Assembly: GCF_014863355.1 (NCBI RefSeq)
Contig: NZ_JACZEP010000012.1
Span: 1-64,000, forward strand
Length of the DNA stretch: 64,000 bases
Direction: 5' to 3'
Source of the DNA: Aminobacter carboxidus
GTDB taxonomy: Bacteria > Pseudomonadota > Alphaproteobacteria > Rhizobiales > Rhizobiaceae
The notes under the pieces are model-generated. The model searched no databases. It was not told the DNA's origin and saw only the letters and a program-made list of their open reading frames with translations. A program made the position numbers and the translations under genes. This document shows positions 27,733 to 35,635 of this stretch, piece after piece. The stretch's first letter is position 1; each line of letters begins with the position of its first letter.

Positions 27733-28881
27733 TCAGCGCGCTTTCAGCGCGACGCGCGCATTGTACCAGTTCATGAACAGCGAGATCGCCACCGACAGGC
27801 CGAGATAGATGCCCATGAAGATGGTGATGGTCTCCATCGCCTGGCCGGTCTGGTTCATGATGGTGTTGGAGACCATCACCAGGTCGGGATAGCCGATGGC
27901 AATCGCCAGCGAGCTGTTCTTGAACACGGTGAGATAGGTGTTGGTCAAAGGCGGGATGATGACCCTGAGCGCCTGTGGCAATACGACGAGCCTCAGCGTG
28001 CGTGAGCGTGGCAGGCCGAGCGCCTGCGCCGCTTCCCACTGGCCCTTGCTGACCGCCTGAATGCCGGCGCGGACGATTTCGGCGACGCTGGCCGACAGGT
28101 TGAGCATCAGCCCGACCAGCAGTGCCACGAACTCCGGTCGAATCTGCAGCCCGCCGGTGAGGCGGAAGCGCCCGGCCTCCGGCGCGCTCCACGACAGCGA
28201 AACCGCACCACTGGCCCAGACGGCGAGCACCGGCAGCACAAGCAGAACGAGGGCGGCGATCCAGCCGGCATTGGCCTTGCCGCTTTGGATGCGCCGGCGC
28301 TGGCTGACAGCGCGCACGACAAGGGCTGCCGCGATGCCGAGCACAAGCGCTGCAAGGGTCAGGCAGAAGCCGCTCTGCCATTCGAGCGCTGGCATGGCCA
28401 GGCCGCTGTTGGAGAGGAAGAAGCCGGGAAACAGCTGGATCGCCTGACGAACCGGGGGAAACACCAGGATGATCAGGAAATACCACAGAAACAGATAGAG
28501 CAGCAGCGGCACGTTACGCAGCACTTCGACATAGGCAAGCATCAGCCGGCTGAGCAGCGGGTTTGTCGACATGCGGCCGATGCCGACGAGGACGCCGATG
28601 ATGGTACCGAACAGTGCTGCCAGGAACGACACCTTGATGGTGTTGATCAGGCCAACGAGGATGGCGCGGGCGACTGTGTCGGTCGGCCCGTAGGCGATAG
28701 AGCTTTCGCTGATGGCGATGCCGGCCTGCCTCGACAGGAAGTCGAAGCCGGTGGCAATATCCTGCTTGGCAAGGTTGGCGCTCGCGGTGGCATACATCGC
28801 CCAGGCGGCGAGCAGCACCAGCGAAATGGCGATGAATTGGTAGAAGACCGCGCGAAACCGCGTGTCGTTCAAAAACAGCAT
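27733..28881 (-). CDS. aapQ: general L-amino acid ABC transporter permease AapQ
   Basis: A 382-residue permease with the AapQ layout: an N-terminal periplasmic loop (NLAKQDIATGFDFLSRQAGIAISESSIAY), a large central insertion, and an EAA loop EAAQALGLPRSRTLRLVVLPQALRVIIPPL. The ribosome-binding site is weak (start ATG at 28881). A stable hairpin with a T run lies between aapJ and this gene, suggesting reduced expression relative to the binding protein. It is followed directly by aapM. Confidence 0.93.
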   Translation of the reverse strand: MLFLNDTRFRAVFYQFIAISLVLLAAWAMYATASANLAKQDIATGFDFLSRQAGIAISESSIAYGPTDTVARAILVGLINTIKVSFLAALFGTIIGVLVGIGRMSTNPLLSRLMLAYVEVLRNVPLLLYLFLWYFLIILVFPPVRQAIQLFPGFFLSNSGLAMPALEWQSGFCLTLAALVLGIAAALVVRAVSQRRRIQSGKANAGWIAALVLLVLPVLAVWASGAVSLSWSAPEAGRFRLTGGLQIRPEFVALLVGLMLNLSASVAEIVRAGIQAVSKGQWEAAQALGLPRSRTLRLVVLPQALRVIIPPLTNTYLTVFKNSSLAIAIGYPDLVMVSNTIMNQTGQAMETITIFMGIYLGLSVAISLFMNWYNARVALKAR

Positions 28882-28906
28882 GGGCGCGCCGATATCATGG
28901 AGACCA

Positions 28907-28942
28907 AGAAAAAGGTCCGCGCCTGATAGCGGCGCGGACCTT
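28907..28942 (-). terminator. attenuator between aapJ and aapQ
   Basis: Perfect 12-base arms (aaggtccgcgcc at 28912-28923 and ggcgcggacctt at 28931-28942) enclose a 7-base loop. On the minus strand the stem is followed by TTTCTTGG. It begins 9 bases after the aapJ stop codon. This is an intrinsic terminator shape that is probably partly read through, so that binding protein is made in excess of permeases. Confidence 0.75.
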
Positions 28943-28950
28943 GAGGTTTG

Positions 28951-29973
28951 CTAGCGGACCGGCGGCGCGTAGAGCAGGCCCCCGGCGTTCCACTGCGTGT
29001 TGGGCCCGCGCGTCATGCCGAGCTTGGTCTTTTCGCCGAGATTGCGGTCGAACACCTCGGCGTAGTTACCGACGCTCTTGACGATGTTGTAGCCCCACTT
29101 GTTGTCGAGACCGAGCATCTTGCCGAGCTCGTCGGCACCGCCCAGCATGCGCTGGATCTCGGGGTCCTCGCTCTTGGCCATCTCGTCGACATTGGCCTGG
29201 GTGATGCCCTTCTCCTCGGCCGCCATCAGCATGTAGACCGACCACGAAACGATGTCGCGCCAGTTGGAATCGTTCTGGCGCACGGCGGGCGCCAGCGGCT
29301 CCTTGGAGATGGTTTCGGGCAGCAGCACATAGTCGTCTGGGTTGTTGGCGACCGCGCGGATCGAGGCGAGGTCGGAACGGTCGGACGAGATCGCCTCGCA
29401 GCGGCCGGAATAGAAGGCGGCGCGGTTCTCGTCGGGGCTTTCGAAGACCACCAGCTCGAACTTGCCGCCGACGGTGCGGAAGAAGTCGGTCAGGTTCTGC
29501 GAGGTGGTGGTTCCAGGCAAGGTGCAGATCGCGGCGTCCGTCAGTTCCTTGGCGGAAGCTACGCCGAGCGACTTGGGCACCAGCAGGCCCTGGCCGTCAT
29601 AAAACACGGTCGGACCAAAATCGATGCCGAGCGACGTCTCGCGCGAAAAAGTCGCCGTCGTCTGGCGCGACAAAACGTCGATCTCGCCCGATTGCAACGC
29701 CTGGAAGCGCGTGTTGATGTTGGTCAGCACGAAGTCGACCTTTTCGGGGTCACCGAACACGGCAGCCGCGATCGAGCGGCAGATGTCGGCGTCGAAACCC
29801 TGCATACGGCCCTTGTCGTCAGCCGCCGCGAAGCCCGGCGTGCTGAGCGAGACGCCGCAGATCAGCTTGCCGCGCGCCTTGACGGTTTCGAGCGTGGTAG
29901 CGGACTGTGCCGCGGTTGCCCCCACCATGAGTGCTGCCGTTGCGGCGCAGAGCGCCAGGAATTTACGTTTCAT
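28951..29973 (-). CDS. aapJ: general L-amino acid ABC transporter substrate-binding protein AapJ
   Basis: A 340-residue periplasmic binding protein. The signal peptide (KFLALCAATAALMVGATAAQSA) is followed by TTLETVKARGKLICGVSLSTPGFAAADDKG, the usual AapJ start, and the ligand segments GFDADICRSIAAAVF and YSGRCEAISSDRSDL. It is expected to bind a broad range of L-amino acids. ATG at 29973 has a GGGAGG site; an earlier in-frame start is unlikely. It is the first gene of aapJ-aapQ-aapM, and two GntR-like sites lie upstream. Confidence 0.94.
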   Translation of the reverse strand: MKRKFLALCAATAALMVGATAAQSATTLETVKARGKLICGVSLSTPGFAAADDKGRMQGFDADICRSIAAAVFGDPEKVDFVLTNINTRFQALQSGEIDVLSRQTTATFSRETSLGIDFGPTVFYDGQGLLVPKSLGVASAKELTDAAICTLPGTTTSQNLTDFFRTVGGKFELVVFESPDENRAAFYSGRCEAISSDRSDLASIRAVANNPDDYVLLPETISKEPLAPAVRQNDSNWRDIVSWSVYMLMAAEEKGITQANVDEMAKSEDPEIQRMLGGADELGKMLGLDNKWGYNIVKSVGNYAEVFDRNLGEKTKLGMTRGPNTQWNAGGLLYAPPVR

Positions 29974-30069
29974 GCTTACCCTCCCTTTGATGTGACCGCA
30001 GGCCGCCATGCCAAATCTCCCCCGGCACGGGGACAGCCCCGATCTGTCGCGGGGCTATGTATGCATAGA

Positions 30070-30113
30070 TTGTGTACGATTTGGAAGCCGGATGTTGTGC
30101 GATATGTATACAA
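30070..30113. promoter_or_regulatory. paired GntR-type half-palindromes upstream of aapJ
   Basis: TTGTGTACGA (30070-30079) and ATGTATACAA (30104-30113) both fit the tNGTnnACNa pattern used by FadR/FCD-type GntR regulators. They are 34 bases apart, about 100-140 bases upstream of the aapJ start. The second is an almost perfect palindrome. No GntR gene is in the window, so the regulator would be encoded elsewhere. Confidence 0.4.
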
Positions 30114-30234
30114 TTATTCAAGGGTGTGAATAAAGCTTGGCGCACGCTCGCGACAACGTCGACCGAGGCGCATACAGAGGACGCCCCGCCTGCCCAGCAG
30201 AGCGCCGTATGTTCCGATTATCTGAAAGCAGCGG

Positions 30235-31422
30235 CTATAGCTTCGTCCACGCCGCGTTCTTCTTCGACGAGCGTACGCAGGCTTCGACGAAAGCAACACC
30301 TTCTACGCCGTCCTGAACGGTCGGATAGATCACATCCTTGGCCGGCTTGCCGCCTTTCTTGCGCGCCGCGCGGATGGCTCTGGCGGCTTCCTGGTAGATG
30401 TTGGCAAAGCCTTCGAGATAGCCTTCGGGGTGGCCCGAGGGCACGCGCGTGACGCGCGCCGCGGCAGGCCCTGCGCCGACGCCGCCGCGGGTGATCAGCT
30501 GCTTGGGCTGGCCGAAAGGCGTGTACCAGAGATAGTTCGGATCGGCCTGCACCCATTCGATGCCGCCCTTGGAGCCATAGACGCGCAGCTTGAGCCCGTT
30601 CTCATGACCAGGTGCCACCTGGCTTGCCCAGATCATGCCCTTCGCCCCACCCTTGAAGCGCAGCATGACGTTGACGTTGTCGTCGAGCAGGCGACCGGGC
30701 ACGAAGGCGTCGAGATCGGCCGACAGCGAGTCGAGCTCGAGGTCGGTGACGAAACGGGCGAGATTGTAGGCGTGCGTGCCGATGTCGCCGGTGGCACCGC
30801 CGACGCCCGACTGTTTCGGATCGGCGCGCCAGGAGGCCTGCTTCTGGCCGGTCGCGGCGAGGTTCTCGGTCAGCCAATCCTGCGGGTATTCGGCCTGGAC
30901 GACCCTGATGTCGCCGAGCTGTCCCTTAGCGACCATCTCGCGTGCCTGCCGGATCATCGGATAGCCGGTATAGTTGTGGGTGAGCACGAAGACCTTGCCG
31001 GTCTTCTCGACGAGTAGGGCGAGCTTTTTCGCCTCGGCAAGCGTCGCCGTAAGCGGCTTGTCGCAGATGACGTGAATGCCAGCCTCGAGGAAGGCCTTGG
31101 CAGCGGGGAAATGGACGTTGTTGGGCGTGACGATGGCGACCGCCTCGATGCCATCGGGACGTTTCGCCTCGGCCTTCGCCATCTCGACATATGAGGTGTA
31201 GCTGCGCTCCGGGTCGAGGCCGATGTCGGCGGCCGAAGCTTTCGCCCGCTCCGGATTGGACGACAGCGCGCCGGCAACGAGCTGGAAATCGCCGTCCATG
31301 CGCGCCGCGATGCGATGCACGCCGCCGATGAAGGCGCCCTGCCCGCCACCGACCATGCCGTAGCGGATTGGGCCGTAGCGGATCGGGCCGCTGCCCGCCT
31401 CGGATTTCGATGCACCGACCAT
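30235..31422 (-). CDS. Gfo/Idh/MocA family oxidoreductase
   Basis: A 395-residue NAD(P)-dependent sugar or inositol dehydrogenase. The Rossmann start is GMVGGGQGAFIGGVHR (about residue 22) and the family motif CDKPLT (residues about 120) supplies the catalytic lysine. TGDIGTHAYNLARFV gives the catalytic Asp/His region. Its N terminus carries a tandem duplication (GPIRYGPIRYG), visible as a repeated 15-base unit, absent from most relatives. The ribosome-binding site is AGGGAGGA. It lies downstream of the TIM-barrel isomerase gene with a RIME-like repeat between; such pairs often act on keto-sugars, but the substrate is unknown. Confidence 0.92.
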   Translation of the reverse strand: MVGASKSEAGSGPIRYGPIRYGMVGGGQGAFIGGVHRIAARMDGDFQLVAGALSSNPERAKASAADIGLDPERSYTSYVEMAKAEAKRPDGIEAVAIVTPNNVHFPAAKAFLEAGIHVICDKPLTATLAEAKKLALLVEKTGKVFVLTHNYTGYPMIRQAREMVAKGQLGDIRVVQAEYPQDWLTENLAATGQKQASWRADPKQSGVGGATGDIGTHAYNLARFVTDLELDSLSADLDAFVPGRLLDDNVNVMLRFKGGAKGMIWASQVAPGHENGLKLRVYGSKGGIEWVQADPNYLWYTPFGQPKQLITRGGVGAGPAAARVTRVPSGHPEGYLEGFANIYQEAARAIRAARKKGGKPAKDVIYPTVQDGVEGVAFVEACVRSSKKNAAWTKL

Positions 31423-31449
31423 TTTTGTCCTCCCTTGGTAAGTTGGCGC

Positions 31450-31575
31450 CGCCCCTCATCTCCCTTCCGGGACCTTCTCCCCGTGAACGGGGAGAAGGAG
31501 GCTGACCGCAACGGCTCCGCTCGCCCCTTCTCCCCGCCTGCGGGGAGAAGGTCCCGGCAGGGGGATGAGGGGCAG
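31450..31575. repeat. RIME-like two-palindrome intergenic repeat
   Basis: This copy shares with the one at 18733 the outer gcccctcat...atgaggggc ends and an identical 26-base palindrome (31473-31498, arms ccttctcccc and ggggagaagg). The second palindrome has arms ccttctcccc and ggggagaagg around gcctgc. It fills the gap between two co-directional minus-strand genes. Confidence 0.78.
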
Positions 31576-31583
31576 CGCTGTGT

Positions 31584-32639
31584 TCAAATCCCCATCATCG
31601 TCCGCAGCATCGCACGATCGCTCGTTCCGCCGGCAAAGTCGTCAAAAGCCTTGTCGGTGACGCGGATGATGTGGCTTTCGATGAACGGCGCACCTTCGGC
31701 AGCGCCGTCCTCAGGATGCTTGAGGCAGCATTCCCATTCCAGCACCGCCCAGCTGTCGTAGCCATATTGGGCGAGCTTGGAGAAGATGCCGGTGAAATCG
31801 ACCTGTCCGTCGCCGAGCGAGCGGAAGCGGCCGGCACGGCCGAGCCAGCTTTGATAGCCTGAGTAAACGCCCTGGCGGCCGTCGGGATTGAACTCGGCGT
31901 CCTTGACGTGAAACGCCTTGATGCGCTCGTGGTAGATGTCAATGAAGGCGAGATAGTCGAGCTGCTGTAGCAGGAAATGCGACGGATCGTAGTTGATGTT
32001 GCAGCGCTTGTGGCCACCGACTGCGTCGAGGAACATCTCGAAGGTGACGCCATCGAAGGCGTCCTCGCCCGGATGCAGCTCGAAGCAGAGGTCGACGCCG
32101 GCCTCGTCATAGGCGTCCAGGATTGGTGTCCAGCGTTTGCCGAGCTCGACGAAGGCCTCCTCGATCAGCCCCGCAGGCCGCTGCGGCCACGGGTAGAGAT
32201 AGGGGAACGCCAGCGCGCCGGTGAAGGAGACGCAGGCCGTCAGCCCGAGATTCTGCGATGCCTTGGCGCCGAGCTTCATCTGCTCGACTGCCCATTGCTG
32301 GCGCGCCTTGGGATTGCCGTGGACCGCAGCAGGCGCAAATCCGTCGAACTGCGCGTCATAGGCGGGATGCACCGCTACCAGTTGGCCCTGCAGATGGGTG
32401 GATAGCTCGGTGATCTCGACACCCGCATCAGCGCAGATGCCCTTGATCTCATCGCAATAGGTTTTCGACGTCGCCGCCTTGTGCAGGTCGAACAGTCTGG
32501 CGTCGGGCGTCGGGATCTGCACTCCCTTGTAGCCGAGCCCTCCGACCCATGATGTAATCGATTTCAGTGAATTGAACGGAGCCGTATCACCCGCAAACTG
32601 GGCGAGGAAGATCGCAGGACCTTTCATTGTCGATGGCAT
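31584..32639 (-). CDS. sugar phosphate isomerase/epimerase family protein (xylose-isomerase-like TIM barrel)
   Basis: A 351-residue TIM-barrel protein of the AP endonuclease family 2 / xylose isomerase-like group. Metal-binding and barrel motifs are visible: FELHPGEDAFDG, INYDPSHFLLQQLDY, IKAFHVKDAEF and AVLEWECCLKHPEDG. These supply the Glu, Asp, His and Glu ligands expected for an isomerase or epimerase. Start MPSTMKGPAIF has GAGGAG upstream. It is probably co-transcribed with the Gfo/Idh/MocA oxidoreductase and may act with it in catabolism of an unusual sugar or cyclitol. Confidence 0.9.
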   Translation of the reverse strand: MPSTMKGPAIFLAQFAGDTAPFNSLKSITSWVGGLGYKGVQIPTPDARLFDLHKAATSKTYCDEIKGICADAGVEITELSTHLQGQLVAVHPAYDAQFDGFAPAAVHGNPKARQQWAVEQMKLGAKASQNLGLTACVSFTGALAFPYLYPWPQRPAGLIEEAFVELGKRWTPILDAYDEAGVDLCFELHPGEDAFDGVTFEMFLDAVGGHKRCNINYDPSHFLLQQLDYLAFIDIYHERIKAFHVKDAEFNPDGRQGVYSGYQSWLGRAGRFRSLGDGQVDFTGIFSKLAQYGYDSWAVLEWECCLKHPEDGAAEGAPFIESHIIRVTDKAFDDFAGGTSDRAMLRTMMGI

Positions 32640-32732
32640 GGCAAACTCCTCGTCCGATTCCGGCCTGCAACGTTGTAGACCAGATGACCATTAATCTGGG
32701 CGGCTCCGCAAGGGGGCCAGCAAACAGCCGAC

Positions 32733-32975
32733 TTACTGGGCCTCGACGCGGCGATAGATGGCAGTGAGGGGTTACGCAAGAAACGACCGCTTTCGAACAA
32801 TTCGCCTGAGCAGCGCCCAATCGCCGAAGTTGTGATGGCGCTTGGGGATATCGTTGACCTCGCACTCGCTGTAGTCGCGACCGGCCTCGAACTTGGCGGC
32901 GAGGATCAGCACCCGGTCGGCTGCCTTGGCCGGCCATCGGGTGACGATGCCGTCGTCGGTGATAAGGGCGGTCAT
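32733..32975 (-). pseudogene. DUF2087 domain protein, broken by two compensating frameshifts
   Basis: The first frame reads a clear DUF2087 domain (RWPAKAADRVLILAAKFE, YSECEVNDI, FGDWALLRR) from ATG 32975, then drifts and stops at 32772-32774. Reading the family consensus through the break shows a 2-base loss after CTGCTCAGGCG (the middle frame then gives ELFESGRFLRNP) and a 1-base loss in the CCCC run near 32769. The original frame resumes as PLTAIYRRVEAQ and stops at 32733-32735. As written, a 67-residue truncated protein would be made. It starts 3 bases after the amidase stop. Confidence 0.75.
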
Positions 32976-32978
32976 GGC

Positions 32979-34274
32979 CTATCCTTTCAGCAACGCCTCG
33001 ACCGCCAGGCCGGCCGACAGCAGGCGCCGGTCATGGCCATGGCGTGCCATCAGCATCAGGCCGGATGGCAGTGTGGTTTCAGGCATCGGCAGCGACAGGG
33101 CGCAGAGGTCGAACTGGTTGGCGACCTGGGTGTTGCGCAACAACAACCCTTCGATACGGTTGGCATGCGCGCCGTCGGCCAAGAGTTCTGATATCGGCTG
33201 GGCCATGACGGGCGTCGTCGCCAGCACGACGAGATCATGGGCCGACAGCCGCGCGTCCATGGCGGCGGCGAGTTCGGCACGGCGGTTCATCGTCCTGATG
33301 TAGCTGACCGCCGGCACCTGCATGGCGCGGCCGAGCGCGCCGCTGACATTGGGATCGACAGGCGCAGACGTGCCATTGGCCAGCCAGTCGGCGTGGATCG
33401 AAGCACCCTCTATCGCCGCGATCGTGCCGGTCCTTGTCGCGGTGCGAAAATCGGCCAGCAGGTCGTCGATCTGGCAGTCGCCGATCATGGCGCCGGCTGC
33501 TGCGAGCTCGTGCAGCGCGCGCTCGAAGCCTGCAGCCATGCCTGGTGCCATGTCGTCGAGCAGGCGGCCACGCGGCACGGCGATGCGCAGGCCGGCAAGT
33601 GGCAAGGGCTGCAAGGAAAAATGCTCCTTGCCTGATATGACCGCATCAGTGGCGATACATTGCGCGACTGTTTTGGCGAGCGGACCGATCGAATCGAGCG
33701 ACGGCGACAAGGGGAACGCGCCGTCGAGCGGAATGCGCCGCGCTGTCGGCTTGAATCCCACGACACCGTTCAGGGCGGCAGGCACCCTGACAGAGCCGCC
33801 GGTATCAGAACCGATCGATATGTCTGAGCTGCCTTCGGCGGCTGAAACACCGGCGCCCGACGAGGAGCCGCCGGGGATCAGCCTCGGGTCGGCAGCGTTG
33901 CCAGGCGTGCCGTAGTGCGGATTGATGCCGAGCGCGGTGAAGGCAAACTCGGTCATGTGGGTCTTGCCGATGATGACAGCGCCGGCGCGGCGCAGGCGTT
34001 TGACCACCAGCGCGTCGTCCCGCGCCGGCTCAGCGTCGCGGCGCATCACCGAACCGGCCAGCGTCGGCTCGCCAGTGACGTCGAACAGATCCTTGATCGA
34101 GACAATGGCACCGTCAAGCGGCCCGAGCGTTAGCCCTGCCCGGCGACGCGCATCGCTGGCGTCGGCCGCGGCCCGCGCGGTCTCGCCATAGAGCTTGGCG
34201 AACACCCGTTCGTCGCCGGCGCGCGTCGTAAGTCGCGCCAGGATCGTCTCCAGCCTGTCTCTTGTCGCGGTCAT
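32979..34274 (-). CDS. amidase (amidase signature family)
   Basis: A 431-residue hydrolase with the Ser-cisSer-Lys triad: Lys61 (SIKDLFD), Ser137 (PGGSSSG) and Ser161 (DTGGSVR), spaced as in the family. These enzymes cleave amide bonds of diverse small molecules; they also include the GatA subunit, but the lack of gatB/gatC neighbours argues against that. ATG at 34274 has GGGAG upstream; longer readings run into the divergent promoter region. A DUF2087 pseudogene follows directly. Confidence 0.92.
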   Translation of the reverse strand: MTATRDRLETILARLTTRAGDERVFAKLYGETARAAADASDARRRAGLTLGPLDGAIVSIKDLFDVTGEPTLAGSVMRRDAEPARDDALVVKRLRRAGAVIIGKTHMTEFAFTALGINPHYGTPGNAADPRLIPGGSSSGAGVSAAEGSSDISIGSDTGGSVRVPAALNGVVGFKPTARRIPLDGAFPLSPSLDSIGPLAKTVAQCIATDAVISGKEHFSLQPLPLAGLRIAVPRGRLLDDMAPGMAAGFERALHELAAAGAMIGDCQIDDLLADFRTATRTGTIAAIEGASIHADWLANGTSAPVDPNVSGALGRAMQVPAVSYIRTMNRRAELAAAMDARLSAHDLVVLATTPVMAQPISELLADGAHANRIEGLLLRNTQVANQFDLCALSLPMPETTLPSGLMLMARHGHDRRLLSAGLAVEALLKG

Positions 34275-34417
34275 GCATGCTCCCGGAAATCCGTCGCGCC
34301 ACCTGAACCCTGACGCCCGTCGCGGCGACTCTGTTAACACGGCGTGGCCCGATGCTACACGGTTGCTGGCAGCTGCAAACATCTTACAGTTGCCATTCCA
34401 AGCTCCAGGAGCCGCCC

Positions 34418-35518
34418 ATGTCCGTCCATCTGTTTTCGCCAATTACTCTCGGCAAGCTCGACTTCCCCAACCGCATCGCGGTTGCGCCGATGTGCCAGTA
34501 TTCGGCCGACGACGGCTCGGCCACCGACTGGCACCTGCAGCACTGGATGAACCTAGCGATGTCCGGCGCCGGCATGATCACCGTCGAGATGACCGACGTC
34601 GAACGCCGCGGCCGTATCAGCCATGGTTGCATGGGGCTCTATTCCGATGCCAACGAAGCGGCGGCAAAGCGGGCGCTCGACGCGGCAAAGCGGGTGGCGA
34701 CGCCCGGTGCCAAGTTCGGCGTGCAGCTGGCGCACGCCGGCCGCAAGGCCTCCAATCACCGGCCATGGGAAGGCTCGGGCCCGCTCAAGCCGGAAGAGGA
34801 CGCATGGCCGGTGGTGTCATGCTCCGCCCTTGCCTATGCCGATGGCTGGCAGGTGCCGCATGCACTGAACGAGGACGAGATCGAGCAGATGATCGGCCAT
34901 TTTGTTCAGTCAGCGAAGCGGGCCGAGCGCGCCGGCTTCGACTTCATCGAGCTGCATTCGGCGCATGGCTACCTGCTGCACCAGTTCCTGTCACCACTAT
35001 CCAACCACCGTACCGACCGCTGGGGCGGCTCGCTGGAAAACCGCATGCGTTTTGCCATGGCGATCGCCCGCCGCGTCACTGATGCTGTGCCAAACCTGAT
35101 GCTCGGCGCCCGCATGTCATTGACCGACTGGGTCGACGGCGGCTTCACGCTCGAAGAGGCCATCGAAGTCGCCAGGTCCTATCGTGAGGCGGGCATCGCC
35201 TATATCTGCTGTTCCAGCGGCGGCAACTCGCCGCAGCAGAGCCTGCGCACCGGCCCGGGCTACCAGGTCCACCTTGCCGAGGCGGTGAAAAAGGCAACCG
35301 GCATTCCCGTCCGCGCCGTCGGCATGATCGACCAGCCTGTCCAGGCCGACACCATCATCCGTGAAGGCCAGGCCGACATGGTGGCGCTTGGCCGCGCACT
35401 GCTCGCCGATCCGCGCTGGCCGTGGCGCGCCGCAGCCAGGCTCGGCCACGATTTTTACGCAACGCCGCAGCTTGCCCGTTCGGCGGCGCTGATGAAACAA
35501 TGGGGATCGGCCGCCTGA
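34418..35518 (+). CDS. NADH:flavin oxidoreductase, old yellow enzyme family (YqjM/NamA-like)
   Basis: A 366-residue FMN-dependent ene-reductase. The start NRIAVAPMCQYSADDG has the cysteine typical of the YqjM subgroup. The HSAHGYLLHQFLSP and NRTDRWGGSLENR-type segments carry substrate and flavin contacts, and MVALGRALLADPRWP is the C-terminal phosphate loop. It should reduce activated C=C bonds of enones with NAD(P)H. ATG at 34418 is preceded by AGGAG; it diverges from the amidase gene across a 143-base gap. Confidence 0.93.
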   Translation: MSVHLFSPITLGKLDFPNRIAVAPMCQYSADDGSATDWHLQHWMNLAMSGAGMITVEMTDVERRGRISHGCMGLYSDANEAAAKRALDAAKRVATPGAKFGVQLAHAGRKASNHRPWEGSGPLKPEEDAWPVVSCSALAYADGWQVPHALNEDEIEQMIGHFVQSAKRAERAGFDFIELHSAHGYLLHQFLSPLSNHRTDRWGGSLENRMRFAMAIARRVTDAVPNLMLGARMSLTDWVDGGFTLEEAIEVARSYREAGIAYICCSSGGNSPQQSLRTGPGYQVHLAEAVKKATGIPVRAVGMIDQPVQADTIIREGQADMVALGRALLADPRWPWRAAARLGHDFYATPQLARSAALMKQWGSAA

Positions 35519-35635
35519 GTTCTCCGCCGACTGGCGCGCTGGCTTGACCGCGCTGGATCACGACACGGTGCTGCCGCTCTGGTGAATCACCAGCCGAGCG
35601 GTTAGGCAGCATTGGAAAGCATCGAGGGACTAGAG

